NCBI RefSeq assembly: GCF_002975205.1
Contig: NZ_PCOC01000002.1
Span: 1,863,501-1,927,500 of the forward strand
From: Ochrobactrum vermis
GTDB taxonomy: Bacteria; Pseudomonadota; Alphaproteobacteria; Rhizobiales; Rhizobiaceae
DNA length: 64,000 bases
Direction: 5' to 3'
The notes below the pieces were generated by a model. That model did no database searches. It had not been told where the DNA came from and saw only the letters and a list, made by a program, of their open reading frames with translations. Numbering within the stretch: the stretch's first letter is position 1; each line of letters starts with the position of its first letter. This document shows positions 53,925 through 62,218 of the stretch, one piece after another. Both the position numbers and the translations under genes were made by a program.

Positions 53925-54965
53925 TCATCGCCGGGAGTATTGAATGCTGTTGAGCAGAACCGCGAGCACGATCACCGCGCCGGTAAAGACGGTCTGCCAG
54001 TAGGAGGACACACCGATAATCACGAGGCCGTCGGAAAGGAAACCGATCACGAAGGCGCCGAGAAGTGTACCCTGGATAGTACCGCGCCCCCCAGTGAGCG
54101 CTGCGCCACCGATAACCACGGCAGCGATTGCCGTCAGTTCGTAGGTGGTGCCTGCCGTCGGACCGGCCGACGTAAGCTGCGAAGAAAGAACCAGACCCGC
54201 GATGGCAGCGCAGATGCCGGAAATGACATAGACCGACACCTTGACGCGCTTGACCGGAACGCCGGACAGTTCAGCCGCCCGTTCATTGCCGCCCGATGCA
54301 TAGAGCCAGCGGCCGAATGCAGTGCGGTTGAGAACAATGGCGCAGATGATGGCGAGAACCGCCAGAACCAGAACGCCGATCGGCACGCCGAAAAGCTTGT
54401 TGAAACCGAGCCAGTCGAAGCCGGTATTGCCAAGTTCCGGACGTCCGCCGAGATTGTTGTAGGTCAGGCCGTTGGTCATCAGAAGCGCCACGCCGCGCGC
54501 GCAATAGAGAACGCCGAGAGTCGCCACAAAGGCCGGAACACGCAGATAGGCGATCAGCACGCCATTGACAGCGCCGACGAAGGCGCCAAGCGCACAGGTG
54601 ATGAGGACCACGGCCCAGACCGGGAAATAAAGGATGATGCCGAATTCCTGCAGCGTCACGCCCTGCATCAGGAAACCCGCAACCACGCCCGCCAGTCCCA
54701 GTGTCGAGCCAACAGAAAGATCGATGCCGCCATTGAGGATGACAAGCAGCATGCCGATGGCAAGCAGGCCGAAAATGGCCACATGCGACGACATGATCAG
54801 GAAGTTGTCGACACTGAAGTAATAAGGCGAAAGGAACGAGAAAACTGCGATGATCGCGATCAGCGCAAAAAATGCACGACCTTCGAGCAGCAGATGCACG
54901 ATGCCGGGTTTCCGCTTCGCGCCGTTCGGAGCCGCTGTTTCTTTGTTGGTGCTCGTGACTGACAT
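53925..54965 (-). CDS. eryF: Sugar-alcohol ABC importer, permease (RbsC-like)
   Basis: This 346-residue permease has about ten hydrophobic helices. The family segments are GLLAIGMLLVILNGGIDLSVGSTLGLAGVVAGFL, FVATLGVLYCARGVALLMTNG, GNERAAELSGVPVKRVKVSVYVISGICAAIAG and VVIGGAALTGGRGTIQGTLLGAFVIG. The ATG at 54965 is used; a TTG at 54992 would add nine residues. It is separated from the ATPase gene by a 176-bp region packed with dyads. Confidence 0.86.
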   Translation of the reverse strand: MSVTSTNKETAAPNGAKRKPGIVHLLLEGRAFFALIAIIAVFSFLSPYYFSVDNFLIMSSHVAIFGLLAIGMLLVILNGGIDLSVGSTLGLAGVVAGFLMQGVTLQEFGIILYFPVWAVVLITCALGAFVGAVNGVLIAYLRVPAFVATLGVLYCARGVALLMTNGLTYNNLGGRPELGNTGFDWLGFNKLFGVPIGVLVLAVLAIICAIVLNRTAFGRWLYASGGNERAAELSGVPVKRVKVSVYVISGICAAIAGLVLSSQLTSAGPTAGTTYELTAIAAVVIGGAALTGGRGTIQGTLLGAFVIGFLSDGLVIIGVSSYWQTVFTGAVIVLAVLLNSIQYSRR

Positions 54966-54999
54966 TCTATCAGTGCTCCATAACCAGAGCATTTAACGC

Positions 55000-55014
55000 C
55001 CCGACTTTGTCGGG
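55000..55014. repeat. Small dyad in the eryE-eryF gap
   Basis: CCCGAC-TTT-GTCGGG, a perfect 6-bp stem. It is the first of three dyads in tandem inside the operon. Confidence 0.6.
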
Positions 55015-55041
55015 TCTTATGCTCTATCCTTTTGTTTCAAC

Positions 55042-55084
55042 GCATAATCTTGTCCGAGAAGTCCGCAACTTCTCGGGATTATGC
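55042..55084. repeat. Two-tier dyad in the eryE-eryF gap
   Basis: Outer arms GCATAATC/GATTATGC and inner arms CCGAGAAGT/ACTTCTCGG with a 5-nt loop form a near-perfect stem. Its layout resembles intergenic repeat elements common in Brucella-type genomes. Confidence 0.7.
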
Positions 55085-55096
55085 TCTTGTATGTTC

Positions 55097-55140
55097 GCAT
55101 TATCCGACGCAAAACCGCTTCGCACTTTTGCTGGAAATGC
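55097..55140. repeat. Dispersed dyad repeat, copy C
   Basis: On the minus strand it reads GCATTTCCAGC, AAAAGTGCGAAGCGGTTTTG, CGTCGGATAATGC. It has the same layout as copies A, B and D and ends 1 nt before the 3' end of the ATPase gene. Confidence 0.75.
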
Positions 55141-55141
55141 T

Positions 55142-56686
55142 TTAGTGACCGACCATGGCTTCGCCCGAGGCGGCCATGATCTTCTCCTTGGACACGTCCG
55201 ACCCGAATTCGGCGGAGATGCGTCCACGGTGCATGACGATGATACGATGAGCGATGCTAAGGCATTCACCGACTTCCGATGTCGTGTAGACGACGGCCAG
55301 CCCCTGCTTTGCCTTCTCGGCCAGAAGCTTGAACACTTCCGCCTTCGCCCCGATATCGATGCCGCGGCTCGGCTCGTCGAGCAGGATGACCTCCGGCTCG
55401 GTCGCCAGCATCTTGCCGATCACGACCTTCTGCTGGTTGCCGCCGGAAAGCGAACCGATTGCCGCTTCACCGCCATCCGTCTTGATGTGCACATTCTTGA
55501 TCGACTGATCGACGATCTCTTTTTCGCGCTTGCGCGATGTAAACAGACCCTTCGTCATTTCGGCAATGCTGGCGAGCGACAGGTTCCGGCCGACCGTCAT
55601 CGTCTGAACGAGACCGTCGCGCTGGCGATCTTCCGGCACCAGCACAAGCCCCTTCTCGATGCGCTGTGCGATGGTGAGGCCGGAGACGTCCTGCCCTTTC
55701 AGGACAACACGTCCGCCGCTTGCCTTGAGACGACCGGCAACGGTTTCCAGAAGCTCGGTACGCCCTGCGCCCATGAGGCCGTAAATGCAGACGATTTCAC
55801 CGGCACGAACATTGAGAGACATGCGGTCGACCAGCGCGAAGCCCGCGCCGCCGGGATCGGGAACTGTCAGGTTCTCGACGGAGAGTGCCACGTCGCCCCA
55901 GTCATATCCGGTCGGCGGTGAACCCAGGTCGAAGTTTTCGCCGACCATGTTGCGCACGATCCATTCCAGATCGATGTCTTCACGCGGCGCATAGGCCGTC
56001 ATGGTGCCGTCGCGTAGTACCACGGCATGATTGGTAATCTGCAGCGCTTCTTCCAGATGGTGCGAAATATAGACGATGGCCACACCACGCGCCGTCAGGT
56101 CGCGAATGACCTTGAACAGCACCTCGACTTCCGAGGCGCTCAACGCCGAAGTGGGCTCATCCATGATGAGAATGCGCGAATTGACTGAAAGAGCACGGGC
56201 GATTTCAACGACCTGCTGCTGACCGAGGCGAAGCTCCTCGACCGGCGTCAGCGGATCGATGTCTTCTTCCAGTTCCTTCAGAAGCTCGCGCGTCAGCCGT
56301 TCTTCCTCGGCGAAATCAACGCCGGTGGCGGTACGGATCTCGCGTCCCATGAAGATGTTGTCGCGCACGTTCATGTTCGGCGCGAGGCTCAGTTCCTGGT
56401 GGATGATAGAGATACCGAGATCGCGCGCTTCGGTGGACGAGTTGAACGTCACCGGCTCGCCATCGAGAATGATCGTGCCGGAGGTCGGCTGGATCACGCC
56501 GGAAAGCACCTTCATCAGCGTCGATTTGCCAGCACCGTTTTCGCCGAAAAGCGTCGTGACCTGGCCACGGCGGATTTCGAAATTCACACCCTTCAAGGCA
56601 TGAATGCGACCGTAGGACTTGGCGACGTTGTGCGCGGCAAGAACGACATCGCCGTTTTTGCCTTCGATTTTTGGAGCGGTGCTCAT
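55142..56686 (-). CDS. eryE: Sugar-alcohol ABC importer, double ATPase (RbsA/MglA-like)
   Basis: This 514-residue protein has two tandem nucleotide-binding domains. The first has Walker A GENGAGKST at 48-56, LRLGQQQVVEIARAL and LIMDEPTSAL. The second has the degenerate GLMGAGRTELLE, then LSGGNQQKVVIGKML and ILLDEPSRGIDIGAK, as usual for RbsA-type proteins. Its ATG overlaps the DUF2291 gene stop by 4 nt. It powers the RbsC-like permease downstream. Confidence 0.9.
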   Translation of the reverse strand: MSTAPKIEGKNGDVVLAAHNVAKSYGRIHALKGVNFEIRRGQVTTLFGENGAGKSTLMKVLSGVIQPTSGTIILDGEPVTFNSSTEARDLGISIIHQELSLAPNMNVRDNIFMGREIRTATGVDFAEEERLTRELLKELEEDIDPLTPVEELRLGQQQVVEIARALSVNSRILIMDEPTSALSASEVEVLFKVIRDLTARGVAIVYISHHLEEALQITNHAVVLRDGTMTAYAPREDIDLEWIVRNMVGENFDLGSPPTGYDWGDVALSVENLTVPDPGGAGFALVDRMSLNVRAGEIVCIYGLMGAGRTELLETVAGRLKASGGRVVLKGQDVSGLTIAQRIEKGLVLVPEDRQRDGLVQTMTVGRNLSLASIAEMTKGLFTSRKREKEIVDQSIKNVHIKTDGGEAAIGSLSGGNQQKVVIGKMLATEPEVILLDEPSRGIDIGAKAEVFKLLAEKAKQGLAVVYTTSEVGECLSIAHRIIVMHRGRISAEFGSDVSKEKIMAASGEAMVGH

Positions 56687-57336
56687 TTCACTTCGAGCCC
56701 CACAGGCGTGACGAGCCAGTTCTTCGGATTGACGACCTTGAACACGCCAACCACAGTCACGGTCTTGCCGATGAGATTCTCCACATCGACGCCGGAAAGC
56801 ACCTGCTTCTTCATTTCATTGTTCAAGGCCGAACCGGCGTTCTGATATTCGATCTGGTTCTTGAACTGGCCGAACTGGATTTCGCCGGTCGCGTCGCGCA
56901 GGTCGGTACCGTTGACGGCTGGGCCGGTCTGGACACGGATGGCAACGCCTTCCGGCAGACCATCAACCTTGACTACATTGTAGTTGGACTTGCGCTCTTC
57001 CACGACGCCGGTGAACTTGACCGGGATGACCGGGTTGACGTCGCCCACGCCATATTTCTTTCCGGCTGCGGCCTTGTCGGCTGTGAGCGCGGTTCCCACT
57101 TCGGCGGCATCGACGGCACGCTGCTCGACACTTGCCTTGACCTTGGGGAATTCGGAAACGCCGTAGGCATCGGGAGAAAAGGCCTGCTGGCGCACATCGG
57201 AATCAGACCCGATCTTCACGACCTTCGTGTCGACGGCAATCGCTCCGACAACCACAATCGCAGCGATCACGCTCCAGACGATGGCGCGGCTCAGCTTGGC
57301 GGGCTTTTGTGAAACTTGACTGGTTTGTGCACTCAT
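56683..57336 (-). CDS. DUF2291-family periplasmic protein of sugar ABC operon
   Basis: This 217-residue protein has one N-terminal membrane segment (about 19-36: AIVWSVIAAIVVVGAIAVD) and a periplasmic domain (VVKIGSDSDVRQQAFSPDAYGVSEFPKV, then NPVIPVKFTGVVEERKSNYNVVKVDGLPEGVAIRVQTGPAVNGTDLRDATGEIQFGQFKNQIEYQNAGSALN). The family has no established biochemical function that I know of. It is the first gene of the transporter operon and is translationally coupled to the ATPase, so it is likely an accessory transporter component. Confidence 0.8.
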   Translation of the reverse strand: MSAQTSQVSQKPAKLSRAIVWSVIAAIVVVGAIAVDTKVVKIGSDSDVRQQAFSPDAYGVSEFPKVKASVEQRAVDAAEVGTALTADKAAAGKKYGVGDVNPVIPVKFTGVVEERKSNYNVVKVDGLPEGVAIRVQTGPAVNGTDLRDATGEIQFGQFKNQIEYQNAGSALNNEMKKQVLSGVDVENLIGKTVTVVGVFKVVNPKNWLVTPVGLEVK

Positions 57337-58042
57337 TATCAAACGCCTTCAGCAATTCTGCCGGATTGTCGTTATTGAAACGGATGATGCGGCTGAACTT
57401 TAGCCGCCTGGAGACTGCTCTCGATCACTGCCGTCAGACTTGCCGGATAGGCAGGAGCCTCCGCCAAAGCGGTGCAAGATGCGACAGACAAGATCATGAT
57501 AGCCTCCACATGAATTCCAGGGCCCCGCTCCTCCGTGCAACCTGGAAACAGATGCGCCGCAATCAGAACTTATGATAGCGGCGTGTTATTAACTCCAATA
57601 ATGATGTTATAAAGCTCGAAATCTGTCAATCAGATGTTTTCGAAACACCGGTTAATTAGCACCATTTCGCGCCAAATCGACATCACAATCCAGAGAAATC
57701 CACTACATATTCCGTTACCACATGAATTATTCACGTAACGACTTTTCACAAAGACCGCATCTGTGAACGTGAGAAATTTCTAGAATATTTTTAATTATTT
57801 CAGTTAGTTAGAAATTTAGAGACGGGAAAACACCTGCTATCAAAAAGAGAAACGAGTCAAAATCCGCACATTGAAGCATAGCGATTTCCTCTGCAATCAC
57901 TGTTTGGTGAAAAAAAATGCTCGCTATCGAAAATTTTACAGACAACGTGGTAGCGTTATGTTATCTCCAACATACGCCATCGCCCGATTTCATTGTAAAC
58001 AGGGCTGCGAGCGACGTATTTTCAGTCGCGGGAGGAATCCAA
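57337..58042. other. 706-bp ery divergent promoter region
   Basis: This AT-rich region between the transporter operon (minus) and eryA (plus) should hold both promoters and EryD-binding sites. I can point to AGAAATTTCT at 57772-57781, a perfect 10-bp dyad, with related AGAAATTTAGAG 40 bp later. I see no gene other than the short leader ORF. Confidence 0.5.
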
Positions 58043-58075
58043 ATGTCTACGAAAGCAGATATCCGCCATGCGTGA
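58043..58075 (+). CDS. Ten-residue leader ORF overlapping the eryA start
   Basis: ATG at 58043 preceded by GGGAGGA, encoding MSTKADIRHA and ending TGA at 58073-58075. The eryA ATG (58068) lies inside its last codons, in another frame, and eryA has no ribosome-binding site of its own. Translation of the leader could therefore deliver ribosomes to eryA. It may alternatively be a chance ORF, with eryA using the same distant GGGAGGA. Confidence 0.5.
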   Translation: MSTKADIRHA

Positions 58076-59639
58076 GACAGGTGACATCATCATCGGGATC
58101 GACGCGGGCACATCCGTGCTCAAGGCCGTCGCTTTCGACCTCAGCGGACGCCAGATCGGAACTGCGGCGGTTCGCAACAAATACGATACCGGCGATCATG
58201 GCGCCGTCACACAATCCCTCTCCCAGACATGGCAGGACTGCGCGCGCGCATTGCGCGACCTTGCCGCCAAAATGCCGGGCCTTGCCGAACGCACCGCAGC
58301 GATAGCCGTTACCGGGCAAGGCGATGGTACATGGCTTGTCGGTCGCGACAACCAGCCGGTCGGCGATGCATGGCTGTGGCTCGATGCCCGCGCTGCAACA
58401 ACGGTCACACGACTTGCTGCAGGCCCCGCGAACCGTGCGCGTTTTGAAGCGACCGGCACCGGACTGAATACCTGCCAGCAGGGTTCCCAGATGGCGCATA
58501 TGGATAGTATTGCGCCCGAACTCCTGGACAATGCCGAAGTCGCGCTCCACTGCAAGGACTGGCTTTACCTCAACCTGACCGGCGTCCGTGCCACTGATCC
58601 CTCCGAAGCAAGCTTCACTTTCGGCAACTTCCGCAATCGCCAGTATGACGATGTGGTCATTGATGCACTCGGCCTGACGAAACGCCGTGGATTGCTGCCG
58701 GAAATCATCGACGGCACAGAAGTGCAGCACCCGCTTTCCGCAGAGGCGGCAGCCGCCACCGGCCTGAAGGCGGGCACCCCTGTCAGCCTTGGCTATGTGG
58801 ACATGGCCATGACCGCGCTAGGTGCCGGTGTGCGCGGCGGCACAGCAGGCGCCGGATGTTCAACCATTGGCTCCACAGGCGTACATATGCGCGCCAAGCC
58901 GGTTGCCGATATCCATCTGAACAAGGATGGCACCGGCTACGTCATCGCGCTGCCCGTTCCCGGCATTGTTACGCAGGTGCAGACCAATATGGGCGCGACG
59001 ATCAATATCGACTGGATATTGCAGGTCGCGGCCGATCTCATATCGACACCGGAAAAGCCCATTTCTCTCGGCGACCTCATTCCGCGTCTCGATGACTGGT
59101 TCAACGCAGGCCGTCCCGGTGCGATCCTCTATCATCCATATATTTCGGAAGCCGGAGAACGCGGCCCCTTTGTCAATGCCTATGCACGGGCTGGATTCAT
59201 CGGCCTTTCCAGCCGCGACCGTTTCCCCGAAATGGTGCGTTCTGTCGTTGAAGGCCTCGGCATGGCAACGCGCGACTGTTATGCAGCCATGGGTGAAATG
59301 CCCGCCGAATTGCGTATCACCGGTGGTGCAGCACGTTCAAAGGCGTTGCGCAGTACCCTTGCCGCAGCCGTGAATGCGCCAGTGCGTGTTTCCTCTCGCG
59401 AAGAAGCGGGAGCTGCGGGCGCTGCCATGATGGCCGCCGTGGCCATCGGCGCTTATCCGAACATGGATGCATGCATTGCCGAGTGGGTCGAGCCGTTGCT
59501 GGGGCCCTGCGAGGCCCCGGAAGACGCGCGCGCAAAGCATTATGAGGAACTCTTCGTTGCCTATCGGGAAGCGCGGCTGGCTCTCACGCCAGTCTGGGAC
59601 AAACTGGCTTCCGACAGGGCATTTTCAGCAAAAGCGTGA
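58068..59639 (+). CDS. eryA: Erythritol kinase
   Basis: This 523-residue FGGY-family kinase phosphorylates erythritol to L-erythritol 4-phosphate. N-terminal IIIGIDAGTSVLKAVAFDLSGRQIG is the phosphate-binding loop. TGQGDGTWLV, WLWLDARA, HCKDWLYLNLTGVRATDPSEASF and C-terminal RITGGAARSKALRSTLAAAVNAPV are landmarks, closely resembling Brucella EryA. It is the first gene of eryABCD. The last residues and the stop codon lie inside a dispersed repeat (copy D). Confidence 0.96.
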   Translation: MRETGDIIIGIDAGTSVLKAVAFDLSGRQIGTAAVRNKYDTGDHGAVTQSLSQTWQDCARALRDLAAKMPGLAERTAAIAVTGQGDGTWLVGRDNQPVGDAWLWLDARAATTVTRLAAGPANRARFEATGTGLNTCQQGSQMAHMDSIAPELLDNAEVALHCKDWLYLNLTGVRATDPSEASFTFGNFRNRQYDDVVIDALGLTKRRGLLPEIIDGTEVQHPLSAEAAAATGLKAGTPVSLGYVDMAMTALGAGVRGGTAGAGCSTIGSTGVHMRAKPVADIHLNKDGTGYVIALPVPGIVTQVQTNMGATINIDWILQVAADLISTPEKPISLGDLIPRLDDWFNAGRPGAILYHPYISEAGERGPFVNAYARAGFIGLSSRDRFPEMVRSVVEGLGMATRDCYAAMGEMPAELRITGGAARSKALRSTLAAAVNAPVRVSSREEAGAAGAAMMAAVAIGAYPNMDACIAEWVEPLLGPCEAPEDARAKHYEELFVAYREARLALTPVWDKLASDRAFSAKA

Positions 59640-59663
59640 AGCGGTTTTGCGTTCGGAAATGCC
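59619..59663. repeat. Dispersed dyad repeat, copy D, overlapping the eryA 3' end
   Basis: GCATTTTCAGC, AAAAGCGTGAAGCGGTTTTG, CGTTCGGAAATGC. It is the same element family as copies A-C. The eryA stop TGA at 59637-59639 lies within its centre, so the element supplies the last codons of the gene. Confidence 0.75.
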
Positions 59664-59742
59664 GTGAACAGAACACATAAAGCCGGACTTCAGGTCCGGT
59701 ACATACAGACTATGGATGCGATTGCACCCGAAGGAGCATGAA

Positions 59743-61251
59743 ATGGCTGAACCGGAAACCTGCGATCTGTTTGTGATTGGCGGCGGTATCAACGGCGCGG
59801 GCGTGGCTCGTGACGCCGCCGGACGCGGCCTCAAGGTCGTGCTGGCGGAAAAAGACGACCTTGCACAGGGAACATCGTCGCGCTCCGGCAAGCTGGTGCA
59901 TGGCGGCCTGCGTTATCTCGAGTATTACGAATTTCGCCTTGTCCGCGAAGCGCTGATCGAGCGCGAGGTACTTTTAAACGCCGCGCCCCATATCATCTGG
60001 CCGATGCGTTTCGTGCTGCCACACAGCCCGCAGGACCGCCCGGCCTGGCTGGTGCGCCTCGGCCTGTTTCTCTATGACCATCTGGGTGGCCGCAAGAAGC
60101 TTCCCGGTACGCGCACACTGGATCTGCGTCGCGATCCTGAAGGCACGCCGATCCTCGACCAATACACCAGGGGTTTCGAATATTCCGACTGCTGGGTGGA
60201 CGATGCCCGCCTTGTGGCGCTGAATGCGGTAGGTGCTGCCGAAAAGGGCGCGACCATTCTCACCCGCACGCCTGTCATTTCCGCCCGTCGCGAAAAAGGT
60301 GGCTGGATCGTGGAGACCAGAAACAGCGACACTGGCGAAACCCGCACGTTCCGCGCACGCTGCATCGTCAACTGTGCCGGGCCGTGGGTCACGGATGTCA
60401 TTCACAATGTCGCGGGCTCGAATTCCTCGCGCAATGTGCGCCTCGTCAAGGGCAGCCACATCATCGTTCCGAAATTCTGGTCGGGCGCAAATGCCTATCT
60501 CGTCCAGAACCACGACAAGCGCGTGATCTTCATCAATCCTTATGAGGGTGACAAGGCGCTGATCGGCACCACCGACATCGCCTATGAAGGCCGGGCGGAA
60601 GATGTTGCGGCAGACGAGAAGGAAATCGACTATCTGCTGACGGCTGTGAACCGCTATTTCAAGGAAAAGCTCAGGCGCGAAGACGTGCTGCATTCCTTCT
60701 CCGGTGTGCGTCCGCTGTTTGACGACGGCAAGGGCAACCCTTCTGCCGTCACACGCGACTATGTTTTCGATCTCGATGAATCCAACGACGCGCCATTGCT
60801 CAACGTCTTTGGCGGCAAGATCACCACATTCCGTGAGCTGGCAGAGCGCGGCATGCATCGCCTCAAGCATATCTTCCCGAAGATGGGCGGCGACTGGACT
60901 CACGGCGCACCGCTTCCCGGCGGCGAAATCGCCAATGCCGACTATGAAACCTTCGCCAACACCTTACGCGATACCTATCCGTGGATGCCGCGCACGCTTG
61001 TCCATCATTACGGTCGCCTCTACGGTGCGCGCACGAAAGATGTGGTTGCGGGAGCGCAGAACCTCGAAGGTCTCGGTCGTCATTTCGGCGGCAGCTTCTA
61101 TGAGGCGGAAGTTCGCTATCTGGTGGCCAAGGAATGGGCAAAGACGGCAGAAGACATTCTGTACCGCCGCACCAAGCACTATCTGCACTTGACCGAAGCC
61201 GAACGTGCCACATTCACCGCATGGTTCGACAACGCAAATATAACTGCCTGA
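59743..61251 (+). CDS. eryB: L-erythritol 4-phosphate dehydrogenase
   Basis: This 502-residue FAD enzyme of the GlpD family oxidises L-erythritol 4-phosphate to L-3-tetrulose 4-phosphate. It has FAD-binding FVIGGGINGAGVARDAAGRG (13-20 GGGINGAG), RSGKLVHGGLRYLEYYEF, NCAGPWVTDVIHN, IGTTDIAYEGRAEDV and the C-terminal domain. The ATG at 59743 has GGAG 6 nt upstream and gives the Brucella length. It is about 100 bp after eryA, with repeat D and a little spacer between, and 7 nt before eryC. Confidence 0.95.
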   Translation: MAEPETCDLFVIGGGINGAGVARDAAGRGLKVVLAEKDDLAQGTSSRSGKLVHGGLRYLEYYEFRLVREALIEREVLLNAAPHIIWPMRFVLPHSPQDRPAWLVRLGLFLYDHLGGRKKLPGTRTLDLRRDPEGTPILDQYTRGFEYSDCWVDDARLVALNAVGAAEKGATILTRTPVISARREKGGWIVETRNSDTGETRTFRARCIVNCAGPWVTDVIHNVAGSNSSRNVRLVKGSHIIVPKFWSGANAYLVQNHDKRVIFINPYEGDKALIGTTDIAYEGRAEDVAADEKEIDYLLTAVNRYFKEKLRREDVLHSFSGVRPLFDDGKGNPSAVTRDYVFDLDESNDAPLLNVFGGKITTFRELAERGMHRLKHIFPKMGGDWTHGAPLPGGEIANADYETFANTLRDTYPWMPRTLVHHYGRLYGARTKDVVAGAQNLEGLGRHFGGSFYEAEVRYLVAKEWAKTAEDILYRRTKHYLHLTEAERATFTAWFDNANITA

Positions 61252-61258
61252 GGAAGCC

Positions 61259-62191
61259 ATGGCCCTGACGCTTTCGCTGAATACCAATCCGCTGGTCAAC
61301 CGCTTTGCAGAGCCGGCGGATCTGATCGAAACCGTTGCACGCGACCTGCGCCTGCGCGATCTTCAGCTCACTCATGAGTTCATCAATCCAAGCTGGCCGG
61401 CTTCGGCCATTCGCCGCCTGACGCGCGACATGGACAAGGCATTAGAGCGCACCGGTGTTCGCGTCACTTCCGGCATGACCGGCCCCTATGGCCGCCTCAA
61501 TCACTTCGGCCATCCGGACGCAGACGTGCGCCGTTACTATATCGACTGGTTCAAGACCTTTGCCGACATCATCGGCGATCTTGGCGGCAAGTCGGTCGGC
61601 ACGCAATTTGCGATCTTCACCTACAAGGATTTTGACAATCCGGAACGCCGCGAAGAGCTGATCAAGATTGCCATCGATTGCTGGGCGGAAGTTGCCGAAC
61701 ATGCCAGCCGTGCCGGTCTCGACTATGTCTTCTGGGAACCAATGAGCATCGGGCGTGAATTTGGCGACACAATTGCTGAAAGCATAAAACTACAAGATCG
61801 GCTCACCGCCGCAGATATGGCAATTCCGATGTGGATGATGGCCGATATCGATCATGGCGACGTGACGTCCTCCAATCCCGACGATTTCGATCCTTATGCC
61901 TGGGCACGGGCGATCCCGAAAGTCTCGCCGATCATTCACATCAAGCAGAGCCTGATGGACAAGGGTGGGCATCGTCCTTTCACCGCCGCGTTCAATGCCA
62001 AGGGTCGCATCCAGCCGGAACCGCTTCTGAAAGCTTTTGCTGAAGGCGGCGCGGTTGATAATGAAATCTGCCTTGAACTTTCGTTCAAGGAACGCGAACC
62101 GAATGACCGCGAAGTCATTCCGCAGATTGCGGAAAGTGTGGCTTTCTGGGCCCCGCACATTGACACCGGCGCTAAGGACTTGAAGATATAG
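61259..62191 (+). CDS. eryC: Tetrulose-4-phosphate racemase
   Basis: This 310-residue xylose-isomerase-superfamily TIM barrel was formerly called a dehydrogenase. Brucella work showed that EryC converts L-3-tetrulose 4-phosphate to the D form. Likely metal and catalytic residues are the Glu in VFWEPMSIGRE, Asp/His in MMADIDHGDVTS, the H in PIIHIKQS and the Glu in ICLELSFKER. It is directly behind eryB and 27 bp before eryD. It lacks any nucleotide-binding Rossmann motif, which agrees with the isomerase role. Confidence 0.94.
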   Translation: MALTLSLNTNPLVNRFAEPADLIETVARDLRLRDLQLTHEFINPSWPASAIRRLTRDMDKALERTGVRVTSGMTGPYGRLNHFGHPDADVRRYYIDWFKTFADIIGDLGGKSVGTQFAIFTYKDFDNPERREELIKIAIDCWAEVAEHASRAGLDYVFWEPMSIGREFGDTIAESIKLQDRLTAADMAIPMWMMADIDHGDVTSSNPDDFDPYAWARAIPKVSPIIHIKQSLMDKGGHRPFTAAFNAKGRIQPEPLLKAFAEGGAVDNEICLELSFKEREPNDREVIPQIAESVAFWAPHIDTGAKDLKI

Positions 62192-62218
62192 ACAATTTCA
62201 GGAACCGGACCGCTTTCA

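Noticed and set aside
52797..54962. A 721-codon open frame on the plus strand
   Set aside because: It is antisense to the binding-protein and permease genes, whose products have clear family motifs, a signal peptide and ribosome-binding sites. The plus-strand translation has no recognisable domain and is explained by GC-rich codon bias.
61259..62191. EryC as a dehydrogenase
   Set aside because: Older naming. The sequence has no nucleotide-binding motif and matches the xylose-isomerase superfamily, in line with the racemase activity shown in Brucella.
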